Assembly: GCA_001606155.1 (NCBI GenBank)
Contig: LODT01000021.1
Coordinates: forward strand, 708,501-772,500
Source of the DNA: Tieghemostelium lacteum
Lineage: Eukaryota > Evosea > Eumycetozoa > Dictyosteliales > Raperosteliaceae
Direction: 5' to 3'
DNA length: 64,000 nt
Shown here: piece after piece, positions 1 to 10,508 of the stretch
How the letters are laid out: each line of letters starts with the position of its first letter
Numbering within the stretch: position 1 is the stretch's first letter
Made by a program: the position numbers and the translations under genes
Notes under the pieces: model-generated
Told to the model about the DNA's origin: nothing
The model's input: the letters and a program-made list of their open reading frames with translations, nothing else
Database searches by the model: none

Positions 1-201
1 TCAGTTCTCGAGAGTCGGAAATTTCATTTTATCTTTTTTTGAAAAGTTGAAACTTAGACAACTCAGATGATGACATTAAATATTTATTATTAATAAATTT
101 TTTTATTGGGTTAAATAAAAGATCGATAGTGTTTTTTAACTAGATATTTTATAGATATTACAATTAAACAATTTTTCTTATATATACAGTATATTTTTAT
201 A

Positions 202-762
202 TTAAATTTCAACTGCAGATCTTCTTCTTTGACTGGTAAATTGATTTTGAGCTGTAATTCTAGGTGAAAGAGAGGATGGGTCCATACCAATACCTCCCAT
301 TGATAAACCACTAAATGTTATAGATACCCATTTATAAATATTCTTTTTGAATTTACCTTTAGAAGAAGTAGGTGAACCAACTTGGTCACCGTCTTCATCA
401 ACTAAATCATATTCATCATCAGAAGGACAACCACCATTCCAGTATTCTTCTTCTTCCTGATAGTTATTGTGATCATCTAAAGTAGAGGCTTCATCTAATT
501 GATAGATATCAACTTGATCAATAACCTTTGTAGGTACATTAATATCCTTTGATTTACTTAAAGACTTTTCTTTTTTCATTTTTTTTGGTTTTGGTAAGTG
601 TTTTCTTGGTGATAATGTTTGATCAGTTTCCATTGGCGTTGGTGATAATGTCATACAACTATTTGTTTTCTTTAATGATTTTGGATCACTAAATGATCTC
701 AATCTATTTAGTAATGGTCTACTAATTTTTCCTCTAAGAGTTCCATTCTTTACTTCAGACAT
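202..762 (-). CDS. Uncharacterised 186-aa Ser/Pro-site-rich protein
   Basis: I do not recognise this gene. It is a single open frame starting at an ATG at 762 and ending in a stop at 202. The N-terminal third is basic with several Ser-Pro or Thr-Pro sites (around residues 38-60), a Lys-rich stretch follows, and residues about 85-130 are strongly acidic (EEEE, DDEYD, DEDGD). The tail contains a short hydrophobic GGIGM segment and ends in Arg-Arg-Arg. No transmembrane segment or catalytic motif is visible. The alternation of basic and acidic low-complexity regions with proline-directed phosphosites would suit a nuclear or regulatory protein, but that is inference. The frame is clean and the codon use looks like that of its neighbours, so I believe it is a real gene, probably lineage-specific. 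Confidence 0.7.
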   Translation of the reverse strand: MSEVKNGTLRGKISRPLLNRLRSFSDPKSLKKTNSCMTLSPTPMETDQTLSPRKHLPKPKKMKKEKSLSKSKDINVPTKVIDQVDIYQLDEASTLDDHNNYQEEEEYWNGGCPSDDEYDLVDEDGDQVGSPTSSKGKFKKNIYKWVSITFSGLSMGGIGMDPSSLSPRITAQNQFTSQRRRSAVEI

Positions 763-1695
763 TTTTTTATTCTTATTAATATTATTAATGAAATGAAAAT
801 ATAATTTACAATAAATTGAGAAATAAAATATAGTACAATTTATATATTGGGAATGAAATTAAATGAATAAATTGGTATTACAAAAAAAATTAATTTAATA
901 GAAATTGGGCTAATTTTACAATAATAATAAATATATAAAGTAATATTATAGTAGTATTAATGTTACAACAAAATTATTTTTGGGCAAATTATTCAAATGA
1001 TTATAATATTTTAAAATTTCTTTAAATTCAAATATCTATGTTACAGCAATAAAATATTATAATAAAAACAACAAAATAACAGTCTTGTGTGTACTGTTTA
1101 TTTTGCTTCACATATTTAAAAATAGAGTCACATGCTATTTTAAAATTTAAACTAAAATCAATTTGAAAATGTTGGTGAATCTAAATATATCTCTATCACT
1201 CTTTCACATTCTCTCTTTAATTCAAAAATCAATAAAATGATTGATTAACAATAAATATTGTATAAACGACAGCACACTATGAATTTTGAAATATTTAAAA
1301 AATAATACCCCCCCTTCACTCAATTTTTCATACACAACACTCTATAAAATATTGTTTAACAATTAACCCACTATTAAAACACTTTTTAAAAAACTCTACA
1401 CAAAATAGTTTGATATCTATCTTGATAGATGTAAATTACAATACACAATCAAAAACAACTATTAAAATTTCTATTTTAAATTGAATCATGAATCAAGGAA
1501 TATGATAAGAGATTAAAGGATTAATTGAGTGTTTGAGAGTATTTAATTAATATATAAATATAGATTATATTGGTAGGGGTAATAGTGCCACGCTGAAAGT
1601 CAATGTAATTTTTAAAACTGATTATTCGTTAATTAATCAAAGTCAAACTATAGATAGAAATTTGTATGTTAATGTATAATTATATTTTTAAAATT
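763..1695. other. Intergenic region, promoter side of the 186-aa gene
   Basis: This region holds no open frame I can support. It lies between the 3' end of PWP2 and the 5' end of the 186-aa gene, both on the minus strand. It is AT-rich with poly-A/T runs and a short perfect inverted repeat at 1415-1430 (seven-base arms, two-base loop). Confidence 0.6.
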
Positions 1696-4600
1696 TTACT
1701 TTTTATTATTTGATTTCTTAACCTTTTTCTTTGGAGCGTTTTTCCCAGTTGATTTTGTTGGTGGTTTAACTGTTTTAATTAATTCTTCTTCTTTTTTAAT
1801 TTGGTGTTCTTCTTTTTGTTGTACTTTAACTTTTTTAATTGATTTTTCATTTTGATCTTCATCACCACTAAATTTATCTTCTTCTTGTTCTTGCTCTTGT
1901 TCTTTATCTTCATTTTCTTCTTTTACTTGATCATTATTGGAAACTTCAACATTTTTCCATTTTTTCATTCTGTTTAGTGATTTGGAATAAACTTTTTCTA
2001 GAGATTTTGATGGTGCGTCTGATGGAGATTCAGCAGACTGATCATAGAGAGGTCTAAGGGATTGGAAATAGTTGAGAGTATATTGATTATCATCACATAT
2101 CTGTGAGAGATCATTATAGTGTTGTGTAACGGTTTTTTGGAGATTTCTAATGTGAGATAACATGGAGGTACTGTTATCTTTAATGAATTTACCGTGATAG
2201 ATAAACAAGAATTTCAACCATCTCAATTGTAATTCTAAATGTAAATGAGATTCATAGTAGTTACTGAGAAACTGTAGGAAATTCTTTAGATAAAATACTG
2301 GAAATTCTTGAGAGACCAGTGAAATTTGAGTTGGAGGAATCTTTTCAAAAACACTTTCAACAATGGTCTTTTCATTTAACTTTAATGCCATAACTAGTGA
2401 TTTCAAATACTCTTGATTCTTTAATGATTTTAGTATAGTCTCTGGTGTGATTTGTACAGTAAGATCAGTAGGGTCAAAATACAAATGTTCATCGAGACTG
2501 TATATTAATAGACCTTCTGTAGTTGCAGCAGCCCATGATCTACCAGTAGGGGAAACACTCAGACATTTGGTCTTTGGTCTTCTCTTAGTATCCCTTTTTG
2601 AAAAATCACCAGTTTTCACACCGGGGAGTGCCTCTCTATTACGATTTTCACCAGATTTGAAGTCACCTTCCATGAGGTCTAAATGACCGTATTCAGTTAG
2701 ATTCTTCCATGAGAATGCTACACCATCCATAGACTGATTCTGTGTGACTTGGAATTTCTTAACCAACAATTGTTGTTCAATATGATAGATGCAGACAAAA
2801 TTGGAGTTACCTCCTGCAATTAGACATTCGGAGTCTGGTGTGAATGCAATTTTGGTGAATGCTTTACCTTCGGGGTCGTTTTGAACTTTTTTCTCTTCAC
2901 CAGCTATACGTACACCCAACATATCGTTTCTTCCATCAATCATACCAATTTGAGTCCAATAGGTAGTTTCAAAGATTTGCAGTGTACCATCTAGAGAAGA
3001 GGTAACAAATTTCTTACCATCGACACTATAGGCACATGCCAAGATCTCGGATTGGTGTCTTACAGTTTCTCTGATGTCTCTCTCTTCAAAGATATTCCAA
3101 ACTCTTGCAGTCTTATCCCAACTTGTTGAGGTAAGATATGGATTTACAGGATCAAATGCCAAGTCACTTATAGCTGACTCATGGCCACTTATAATATCAG
3201 TAAGTTTACCAGTTCGAACTGACCACACATAAATTTCAAAACTATCTGAAGTTCCAGCTACAACAATCTCACCAGATGGGTCTACTGCCAAAGTTGAAAA
3301 CTGAGCCTTATTAGGTGACACAAAAGTTCTAAAATTTCTATATCTTAGTAAATCAAATGCTCTTACACTGCCATCGAGCGATGCTGAAAATAAAACATTT
3401 TGGTGTGTAACTGGTGAGAATCTAACAGCAGTTACAGGGGCTTCGTGATCTGAAAATGTCACAAAACAGTATCCAGTGGTGGTAGACCAGACTTTAACTT
3501 TACCATCATCACCACCAGTGGCTATTGATTGTCCATCGGAAGAGTAACTAAGAGCATTCATGGAATAAGAGTGACCTTGTTGTTTTAGGATATAACTCTC
3601 AGATCTCCACTCCCATACTAATAACTGACCCAAATCCTCACAACCAAAAGCCAACCATTCACCAGTATTATTAATAGCAGCTGTGGTAATGGAGTGACTT
3701 GATATCTTTAATTTATACAATTCTTTGTATTCAGGCATCTCATGTAACGAGAACTGACCATTGGACATACCAATAAGCATCAATCTTGATCTTAGTTGAT
3801 ATACAGCTGAATTGACTTTAACTGTATAACTATTAAATGACTCTAATTTCTGAAGTTTACTAAATACCCAACGTCCTAATATTGGTTTAGAATTTGATGT
3901 TGTTACTTTTAGTTTCTTAATATCATTTTCATTATCTTCATCTTCTTCCATTTTAACTTTAATTTCACCAGAGTTTTCCAATTCCTCTTTAGTGTGATAT
4001 TTCCAAATGAGAATTGCCTTTTCAGAGACACCATAGACTTCAGTTGCATCTTGATTACCAAATACACAAGTTATTGCCTCAGAACCTTTAATTTGAAAAT
4101 TATCAACACGTTCATTTTTACCTTTTCTTATACACACAAAACCATTTTTACAACAAATCAATAGTTTCTTACTATCAGATGACCAATCTAAACTTGCTAC
4201 TGGTGATTTATGTTCAAATCTACTGAGTATCATTAATGGTGTTGTGTGTGTTTTTATAGGTAGTGGTGCTTTATATAGATATACAAAATTATTAACACCT
4301 ATAGCTAAAACTGCTCCATTAGGACTAAACTTCATTGCTGTAGGTGCGCCATGATGTTTATATGATCCTAATATAACCTGTCTTGAATAATTAATTATAT
4401 AAATTACACCAGCTATATTTTATATATACATGTTAACATTATCATTATTATTCTATTTCATTTATATATTGATAGAATCTATTCATACCTTCATCTGATA
4501 CAACTAAAATACTACCATTAGGAGATATTTCAATTGATACTATATCTTTTGTGGTTTGAAATGGTAGAGTTACAGATTTATTGGCAACTAAATCAAAAGC

Positions 4601-4714
4601 TGTGATTCTATTACCAACTGGACTTATAACTGTGTTACCATCTGGTGTGTATACTATATTTCCTTGGTTATAAACTGTTCCAAGTAAATTTGAAAATTTG
4701 AAACCAAATTTCAT
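1696..4714 (-). CDS. pwp2: PWP2, periodic tryptophan protein 2 (small-subunit processome WD40 protein)
   Basis: Two exons: 4714-4489 and 4412-1696. The donor reads GAAG|GTATGA and the acceptor ATATAG|CTGG, with phase 1 joining to phase 1, giving 980 aa. The N-terminus (MKFGFKFSNLLGTVYNQGN) and motifs such as SPVGNR, LLVWEWRSESYILKQQGH, RYRNFRTF and LAVDPSGE are diagnostic of PWP2/UTP1. In yeast and humans this is a UTP-B subunit of the 90S pre-ribosome that acts in nucleolar 18S rRNA processing. Two tandem WD40 propellers fill most of the protein, followed by the C-terminal helical Utp12-like domain (about residues 740-860). The C-terminal tail is a Glu/Lys-rich low-complexity extension. The length is close to the family norm (about 920 aa), the excess being the charged tail. 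Identity is very secure; the only uncertainty is the exact splice junction. Confidence 0.96.
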
Positions 4715-5623
4715 TTGTATCCAATAATTTGTATCTAATCAATGAAAAGCCGACTCGTTTTTTTTTTTTTTATAAAAAATATAATAAATATTTGAGTATT
4801 TTTATTTAAACTTTGATTAATGTTGATATCCACTTGATATTGTAAACAATTTAAATTAAATTATTCAGAGAATTTCGCATTTGTTCCTCTAAAATATACA
4901 AAGATTTAAAATGGCAACATCCAAATAAAAAAAAAATAATAGAAATCCATATGTTTTTTTTAATGTTGTAATTGGTAACAATAAAATAAAAGTAATGAAG
5001 GCATTTTAAATTTCAAGTCTAGAAGTTAATGGAAGAAAAAATTGATACCTACTTTTTTGTAGAACAACTCAAAGTGATTAACACACAACAGATTTCATTA
5101 TAAATAATAGAATATTTATAATGATATCACAATATTGTTTTTAAAATTAACTATGTTAACAAATTTCAGTTATATTTAACTTTGTTTTTTAAAATATATT
5201 ACACCAGTTTCATTGGAACACTTGGTCAATTAATATTTAAATAATTTAAAAATGAATTACATTTTGTTTTTTTTGATTTCTTTTAGTTCAGGTTTATAAA
5301 ATGATAGTATATAGTATAGATTACAATTGATTACTTGTATTTTTTTATATTTTTTTTTTGTTTCTTTTTTTAGGTTAGGCTTTGATTATATTATTTATTG
5401 AGAAATTATAATTATACTATATTTTGATTGCTTTTTTTTTTCCTTTTATATACAAAACAAATAACCAAAATTTAATTGTACAAAACAAATTGTATTTATA
5501 GGAATATACTAGCTAAATGCTAGGTTTTTTTTTTAGACAATGGTGAGAGTGATGATTTTAAAATGAGGGTTAAACAAATAGGATGAAAAGATGAATAAAA
5601 TGATGGGGATAATGGAAGTTTTC
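4715..5623. other. Intergenic region between PWP2 and the triple-RRM gene
   Basis: About 900 bases of AT-rich DNA with long T runs. It holds the PWP2 promoter side and the 3' flank of the RRM gene, both on the minus strand. No open frame or RNA gene was recognised. Confidence 0.6.
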
Positions 5624-8147
5624 TTAATGTTTTCCTCTTTTGTTATCTTGACCTCCATGATGGTAATGAGTATTAAATCCACCATCTAATGTTCTTTTTT
5701 GGCCAACATGTTGTTGTTGTGTGGTTTCTGTTGGTGTTTGTTGTTGGAAACTTGCATAATAAGCATTTAAATCTTGTTGAGTATAACCTGCATATGCACC
5801 CTAACGTAAAAATATATTAAAATTAGAATACAAAAACAAACTGTAAAAAAAATAAATAAATATTCTAACTAATACATACTGGATTCTGAGCATAATATTG
5901 CCAGAATAATTCAGGATTCTGGTAATATTGTGCATATAATTGTTGCCAATTTGCTGGATATCCTGCTGTTGTAGCTGATGTTGTTGTAGCTGATGCTGTA
6001 TTGGTAGTCATTAAATTTGGAGGTACCAATGGATTAGTTGGTGTTTGATTTTTAAGATTATTAAAATAGTTTTTCTGTTGATGTTGATGTTGTTGTTGTT
6101 GTAATTGTTGTTGCTGTTGTTGTAATTGTAATTCCTGTTGTTTCAGTCTCTGTTGTTGTTGCTGTTGCTGCTGTTGCTGTTGTTGTTGCTGTTGTTTAAT
6201 AAGTGCATCTCTTTGAGTTTTTTCATGTTGAGCTTTAGTGAGTTGGTCTTGTTGTTGTTTTAATTTGACCTCCATCATTTTGATTTGGGATTGGTATTGA
6301 GCTAATATTTGGTTCATTGGATTTACAATTTGTCCTGGTGGAGTTGGTATGGCTATAGGTGGTTGAGGTGGATATCCAGTACCAGGTGGGAACCCTCCTG
6401 GCCCTGGAATCAAATGGTGAGGGCCAGCACCCAATGCCTGTTGAGCACCTCCTGGTCCTGCTCCAACTCCATATGGAGCATGTATACCAATACCTGGGTA
6501 CCCTGGATGTATTGGAGGACCCTGAGGATTTCCATAAAAATTATTAACATTATGATTCGGATTGATATGATGATTATTTTGATTATTGTTATTATTATTG
6601 TTATTTCTATTGTGTCTTCCACCTCCTCCCCTTTGATTAGGGTTCTGTGTCATTGGATTACCATGAGCATGAGGAATACCTTGTTGAGGTGGAAACTGAT
6701 GCATAGGTGGTCCACCATGATGTGGAGAAGGATTTTGATGATGTCCACCAGCACCTCCATGATGGTGATGTACATTTCCTACTTGTTGTTGCTGCTGTTG
6801 TTGTTGAGGTTTGGGTTTAGGCATCATAGTATGACCAGCCTTGCAAGGGTTACCAAAACTCACTCGAATTTTAAAACCTTTAATCTCCTTGTCATTCATT
6901 AGTTTCTGAGCTTTTTCAGCTTCTTCATAGGATTCGTAGTCTACAAATGCATAATCTCTATTATGATTCTGCTGGTATTGATTGTGGTGGTTGTTATTAT
7001 TGTTGTGATTGATATTAGTTGACACATTCATATCCTTAATCTTTCCAAATGTAGAGAAAATGTTTCTCAATTTTGTCAAATCTACAAGGAACTTTGGAAT
7101 TCTGTCAACAAACACAGTCTTACTATGAAGAGATGCCAAAGTAGTGACATTATCAGCCCAATCGACTCTGACATTTCTTCTGTTGAAAGTTGTATGTCCT
7201 ATGGCAGTCTTTGCAGAATTTGCTTGTAAACGTGTTCTAAAATCAACAAAACAGTAACCTTTGAAATCCGATTGCTTATTTCTAACCATTATAATACGAT
7301 CAATGTCACCATACTTTTCAAACATTTTACGAATCTGAGATTTCTCCATTTCGGGAGCAAGGTTACCTACAAACAGTAAACTGTCACATGGTGATACATC
7401 AACAACTTGAATAGTTGATTGCTTTAATTTAGTCTGATTCAGTTTCTCCTTTATGAGTTGTGGTTGATCAGCTAGTACAATTGCAAAATCTTTTTTAGAG
7501 CCCTCATAAGTTACCTGGTGTACTACAACACCTTCACCAGCAGTCACTAGATAATCTCTCAACTCCTGTTCACTAATCTGATCATTTAAACCAGTTATTT
7601 TAATTATAGGTTTCTTTTTAAAAGATTCTTCCATATCTAATAGATCAGCTGCTACTTTTGCAATATCTTTTGCTGGTTTTTTTACAATTGGTGTTGTGGT
7701 TGGTTTTGCAGGTGTTGTTGTAGTTGTAGTAGTAGTAGTTGTAGCAACACCATTGCCATTAGTTGAAATAGTTGGTGTTGTTGTTGTAGTTGTTGGTGAT
7801 TCTGTTGTAGTTGTTGTATTTGTTATTGTTGAATTTTCAGTTTTTACATCATTAGGTATATCCCCATTGGTATCATTATTTTCTGCTGTTTGGTTATTAT
7901 CATTTTCTTTTTGTGTATTTTCAATATTTAAATTACTATCTTCACTAGAATGTTCAGTGGTTTCATTGGTTTCATTGATTTCATTACTATTATTATCGGT
8001 GCTATTTTCATTATCGTCATTATTATTTGATTCTATATTATTGTTTGAACTGTCATTGTCGGAATAACATTGTTCACCAAGTAATTCCTCCATAAGTGCC
8101 TGTTCATCATAATTATTTGTTGAGTCTTCATTTATAATATCAGTCAT
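5624..8147 (-). CDS. Triple-RRM RNA-binding protein, raver-like architecture
   Basis: Two exons: 8147-5880 and 5800-5624. The 79-base intron has a CCA|GTATGT donor and a GTTAG|GGT acceptor in phase 0, giving 814 aa. An acidic Asn/Thr-rich N-terminus is followed by three consecutive RRMs at about residues 178-250, 255-330 and 343-430. RRM2 has LLFVGNL (RNP2) and KGYCFVDF (RNP1). The linker DWAD...LHSKTVFVDRIP and the RRM3 end GFKIRVSFGNPCKAG resemble the tight RRM1-3 module of animal raver (PTB-binding) proteins. RRM3 contains an inserted Asn/His run. The C-terminal half is Gly/Pro/His-rich, then Gln-rich with a long polyQ near nucleotides 6080-6200, and ends in repeated aromatic NP-type segments (QLYAQYYQNPE). 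A role in mRNA processing is inferred from the RRMs. The raver assignment rests on remembered family features; an NONO/PSPC-like or other multi-RRM protein is the alternative. Confidence 0.85.
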
Positions 8148-8615
8148 ATGTGTGGTTATTTGTAACGTAAAATAATAAAAAAAAAATAAAAAAAATTACA
8201 TTTAAAAATCTCTACAAATCTTGTAAAACATCAATTTTTAATTAATAAAAATTAAGATAAATAAAATCCCAAAACATCTTATTTATTCAATTTTACTCCC
8301 CTTCTATTAAATAAATAATTTTATATTTTTCATAAAGGTTGACTGCCCTCACCATTTTACATTAAAGTCTTTAACACAATAACAAATTAAAATAAACTAT
8401 AGTAGAATATAAACTATAATGAAGAAATATAATAACTAGTAATTAGCAAACATTCTCTTATAAGAGAAACACTGCATTGGAAAGTAATTTATTTGTTTAT
8501 TTTATATTATTTTGTAAAATAATGAAATAATTTTGGTTAATTTTTATATAATTAGTTAAAATTTTTCATATTTAAACATTATAATATTGAAATAAAATAC
8601 AGTTTTTCTCAAAAT
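8148..8615. other. Divergent intergenic region
   Basis: About 470 bases between the 5' ends of the triple-RRM gene (minus) and the 104-aa gene (plus). It presumably holds both promoters. It contains poly-A/T runs and nothing else that I recognise. Confidence 0.6.
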
Positions 8616-8930
8616 ATGCAACCATGTCCTAACCACAAATACTATGATACAAATATACACTTTAAAAGATACCAACTGCTAGCAGATATTGATGTTTATC
8701 CAATAAGTGAGAATTGTAACCAGGCTTGTAAAGATTTAATGAAAAAGTTGTATAACGAACTAATAGAATTTGCCAAAGTGTGCAAACTTTATTTCAAATA
8801 CCACGAATTTAAGGGCAATTATATTGAGCGTAATGTTGGGGTACTACTTTTCAAATCATATTTAGAAGGTAAAACTGACGATGGAGATGACAAATCCCTC
8901 ATTTCAAAGAAGAGAAATAAAATAAAATAA
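8616..8930 (+). CDS. Uncharacterised 104-aa protein
   Basis: A single-exon open frame with an ATG at 8616 preceded by an A-rich leader, ending in TAA. I do not recognise it. It has five cysteines in its first two thirds (CPNH, ENCNQAC, KVC), a mostly helical-looking charged middle (DLMKKLYNELIEFAKVCKL) and a basic C-terminal tail (KKRNKIK). No signal peptide or membrane segment is visible. Its composition looks like real protein rather than a low-complexity accident, but length and lack of homology make it only moderately secure. It could also be a remnant of a longer gene, because only noncoding AT-rich DNA surrounds it. Confidence 0.5.
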   Translation: MQPCPNHKYYDTNIHFKRYQLLADIDVYPISENCNQACKDLMKKLYNELIEFAKVCKLYFKYHEFKGNYIERNVGVLLFKSYLEGKTDDGDDKSLISKKRNKIK

Positions 8931-9540
8931 CATATGTACAGAGTTTTTTATTGCTGGTATCTATATCAATGAGAGTATTCTGGGTGGTGTATACTTCATC
9001 AAGTTGCATATTTAAATTTTTAAAGGGTAATAATTTCAGAAATTTATAACCAAAAAAGATAAAGTTAAAAAATATCAAAAATCATCTTTACAAACTGTAA
9101 TTACTTTGCATGAATATTCAAATCATTCTAATATTATATGATTATTATTTATTTATTTTTATAACAATCTACCACCATATAAAATTATTTAGAGAGATTA
9201 TAATCTCTATTTTTAAAAATATTGTTCAAAAAATTAGATTTCTATTATAAGATTTATCTGAAATGTCCCATAGTTCAGTGTGTATGAAAATTAAAATAGA
9301 AATGTATACTTTTTAGGACTAAAAACAAACAAATCAAATCATTATTGGTCTATTTATTTTGAAATAACCATATTTTCTGTTGTAAAAAAAAATAATGTGC
9401 ATTTTATTGGGGGATAGACACCCACTAACACACATTGACATTGAACTCCCTTGAATTTTTCATTGAATATACTAATTTGTAAACTGGTTTTAGAGACATG
9501 AATGTGTAATATAAATTATTTTTAATACAACTTCTCCAAT
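8931..9540. other. Intergenic region with a 16-bp palindrome
   Basis: About 610 bases between two small plus-strand genes. No coding signal. A perfect 16-base palindrome, AGAGATTATAATCTCT, lies at 9193-9208. Confidence 0.55.
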
Positions 9541-9810
9541 ATGAATTCTATAACAAGTTCAAATGAAACTATTCCATCAAATATAGAAAAGTATGATATA
9601 GTTGTTAGACAAAGATACCATATAATAGTATGTTTCATTTTGGGTATATTTTTATGGTTTCCATGGTTCTATGGATTTAAGTTTTTAAGAAAAACTGATA
9701 GGATACTCAAATGTTTTTCAAGTTTATCAATATTTATGATAATGTTATATTTGATAGGTGTTTTATTAATATTATCAATATATCACTATAAACTCGATAA
9801 AAGTTTTTAA
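9541..9810 (+). CDS. Small two-TM membrane protein, 89 aa
   Basis: A single-exon frame from ATG 9541 to TAA. The N-terminal 25 residues are polar with two NxT/S-type sites. They are followed by two strongly hydrophobic segments at about residues 29-45 (IIVCFILGIFLWFPWFYGF) and 61-81 (SSLSIFMIMLYLIGVLLIL), separated by a basic loop (KFLRKTDRILK). The C-terminus is short and charged. The pattern of aromatic residues in TM1 and a basic loop is that of a small integral membrane protein; no named family is recognised. Because hydrophobic segments like these are unlikely by chance in noncoding AT-rich DNA, I take it as a real gene, but function cannot be inferred. Confidence 0.6.
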   Translation: MNSITSSNETIPSNIEKYDIVVRQRYHIIVCFILGIFLWFPWFYGFKFLRKTDRILKCFSSLSIFMIMLYLIGVLLILSIYHYKLDKSF

Positions 9811-10508
9811 AGAAACCTATAACATTACACTGTAGATTCTCATTATCTACTAAATCTATAATAAAGAAATATTGTATTTATAAAAAAACTAACTAAAGTC
9901 TAAAGAGGAGTTGTTGTGATTTAAAGGGATATAACGAAAACGGTACAGAAAAATTCTTAATCATTTATTAAAATTTTCTTGAATAACCATCTGTGATCTT
10001 TTAGCAACCTTTGGACTATTAAGTATAGAACTATATAAATTTAATATAGAACCATACATTATTGACACCAGTTGGCAAAAAGGGCCAGACATAACCTCAT
10101 CATTGAGACTGTGAGTGTGCGTGCACTAACCATATGTGTTGTGGAAGTGTATAATACAAAAACATTACATTTGTCTCTTCTAAATCAAGCATCTTGTTGA
10201 TTTTATAGAGCTCTTAAAATGTACTTCAAAATTAGCACTAGGCAATTATAAATACTAGCAGTATTACAAATGATGAGTTGATTGATCATGAACTGGAGAT
10301 GTTGGGGGGAGAGTTTGTTTTAAAACAGGGGAGTTGGTGTAGGAGTAGGAGTAGGATTAGGAATTGGGGGAGTTGGGGGGTTTTGTATATGTATATATAT
10401 ATATAAAATATATAAATAAAATGAAAAAAACATTATTTGAAATGTGGTGATATTTAATATAAATTTTGCGATTGTGTAAATTGAGGGGAGTGGGGGTGGG
10501 ATTGGAAA
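9811..10508. other. Convergent intergenic region with G-rich tracts
   Basis: No gene seen. The right half carries two unusual G-rich runs on the plus strand, 10328-10380 (repeated GTAGGA units leading to GGGGG and GGGGGG) and 10484-10503. They are separated by a (TA)n/ATATAT tract at about 10385-10420. These lie in the 3' flank of the minus-strand 518-aa gene, so its transcript would be C-rich here. Confidence 0.6.

Noticed and set aside
6309-6902. 197-codon frame opposite the triple-RRM gene
   Set aside because: Trp/Ile/Met-rich composition typical of an antisense reading of Pro/Gln/Asn codons; the opposite strand has the RRMs.
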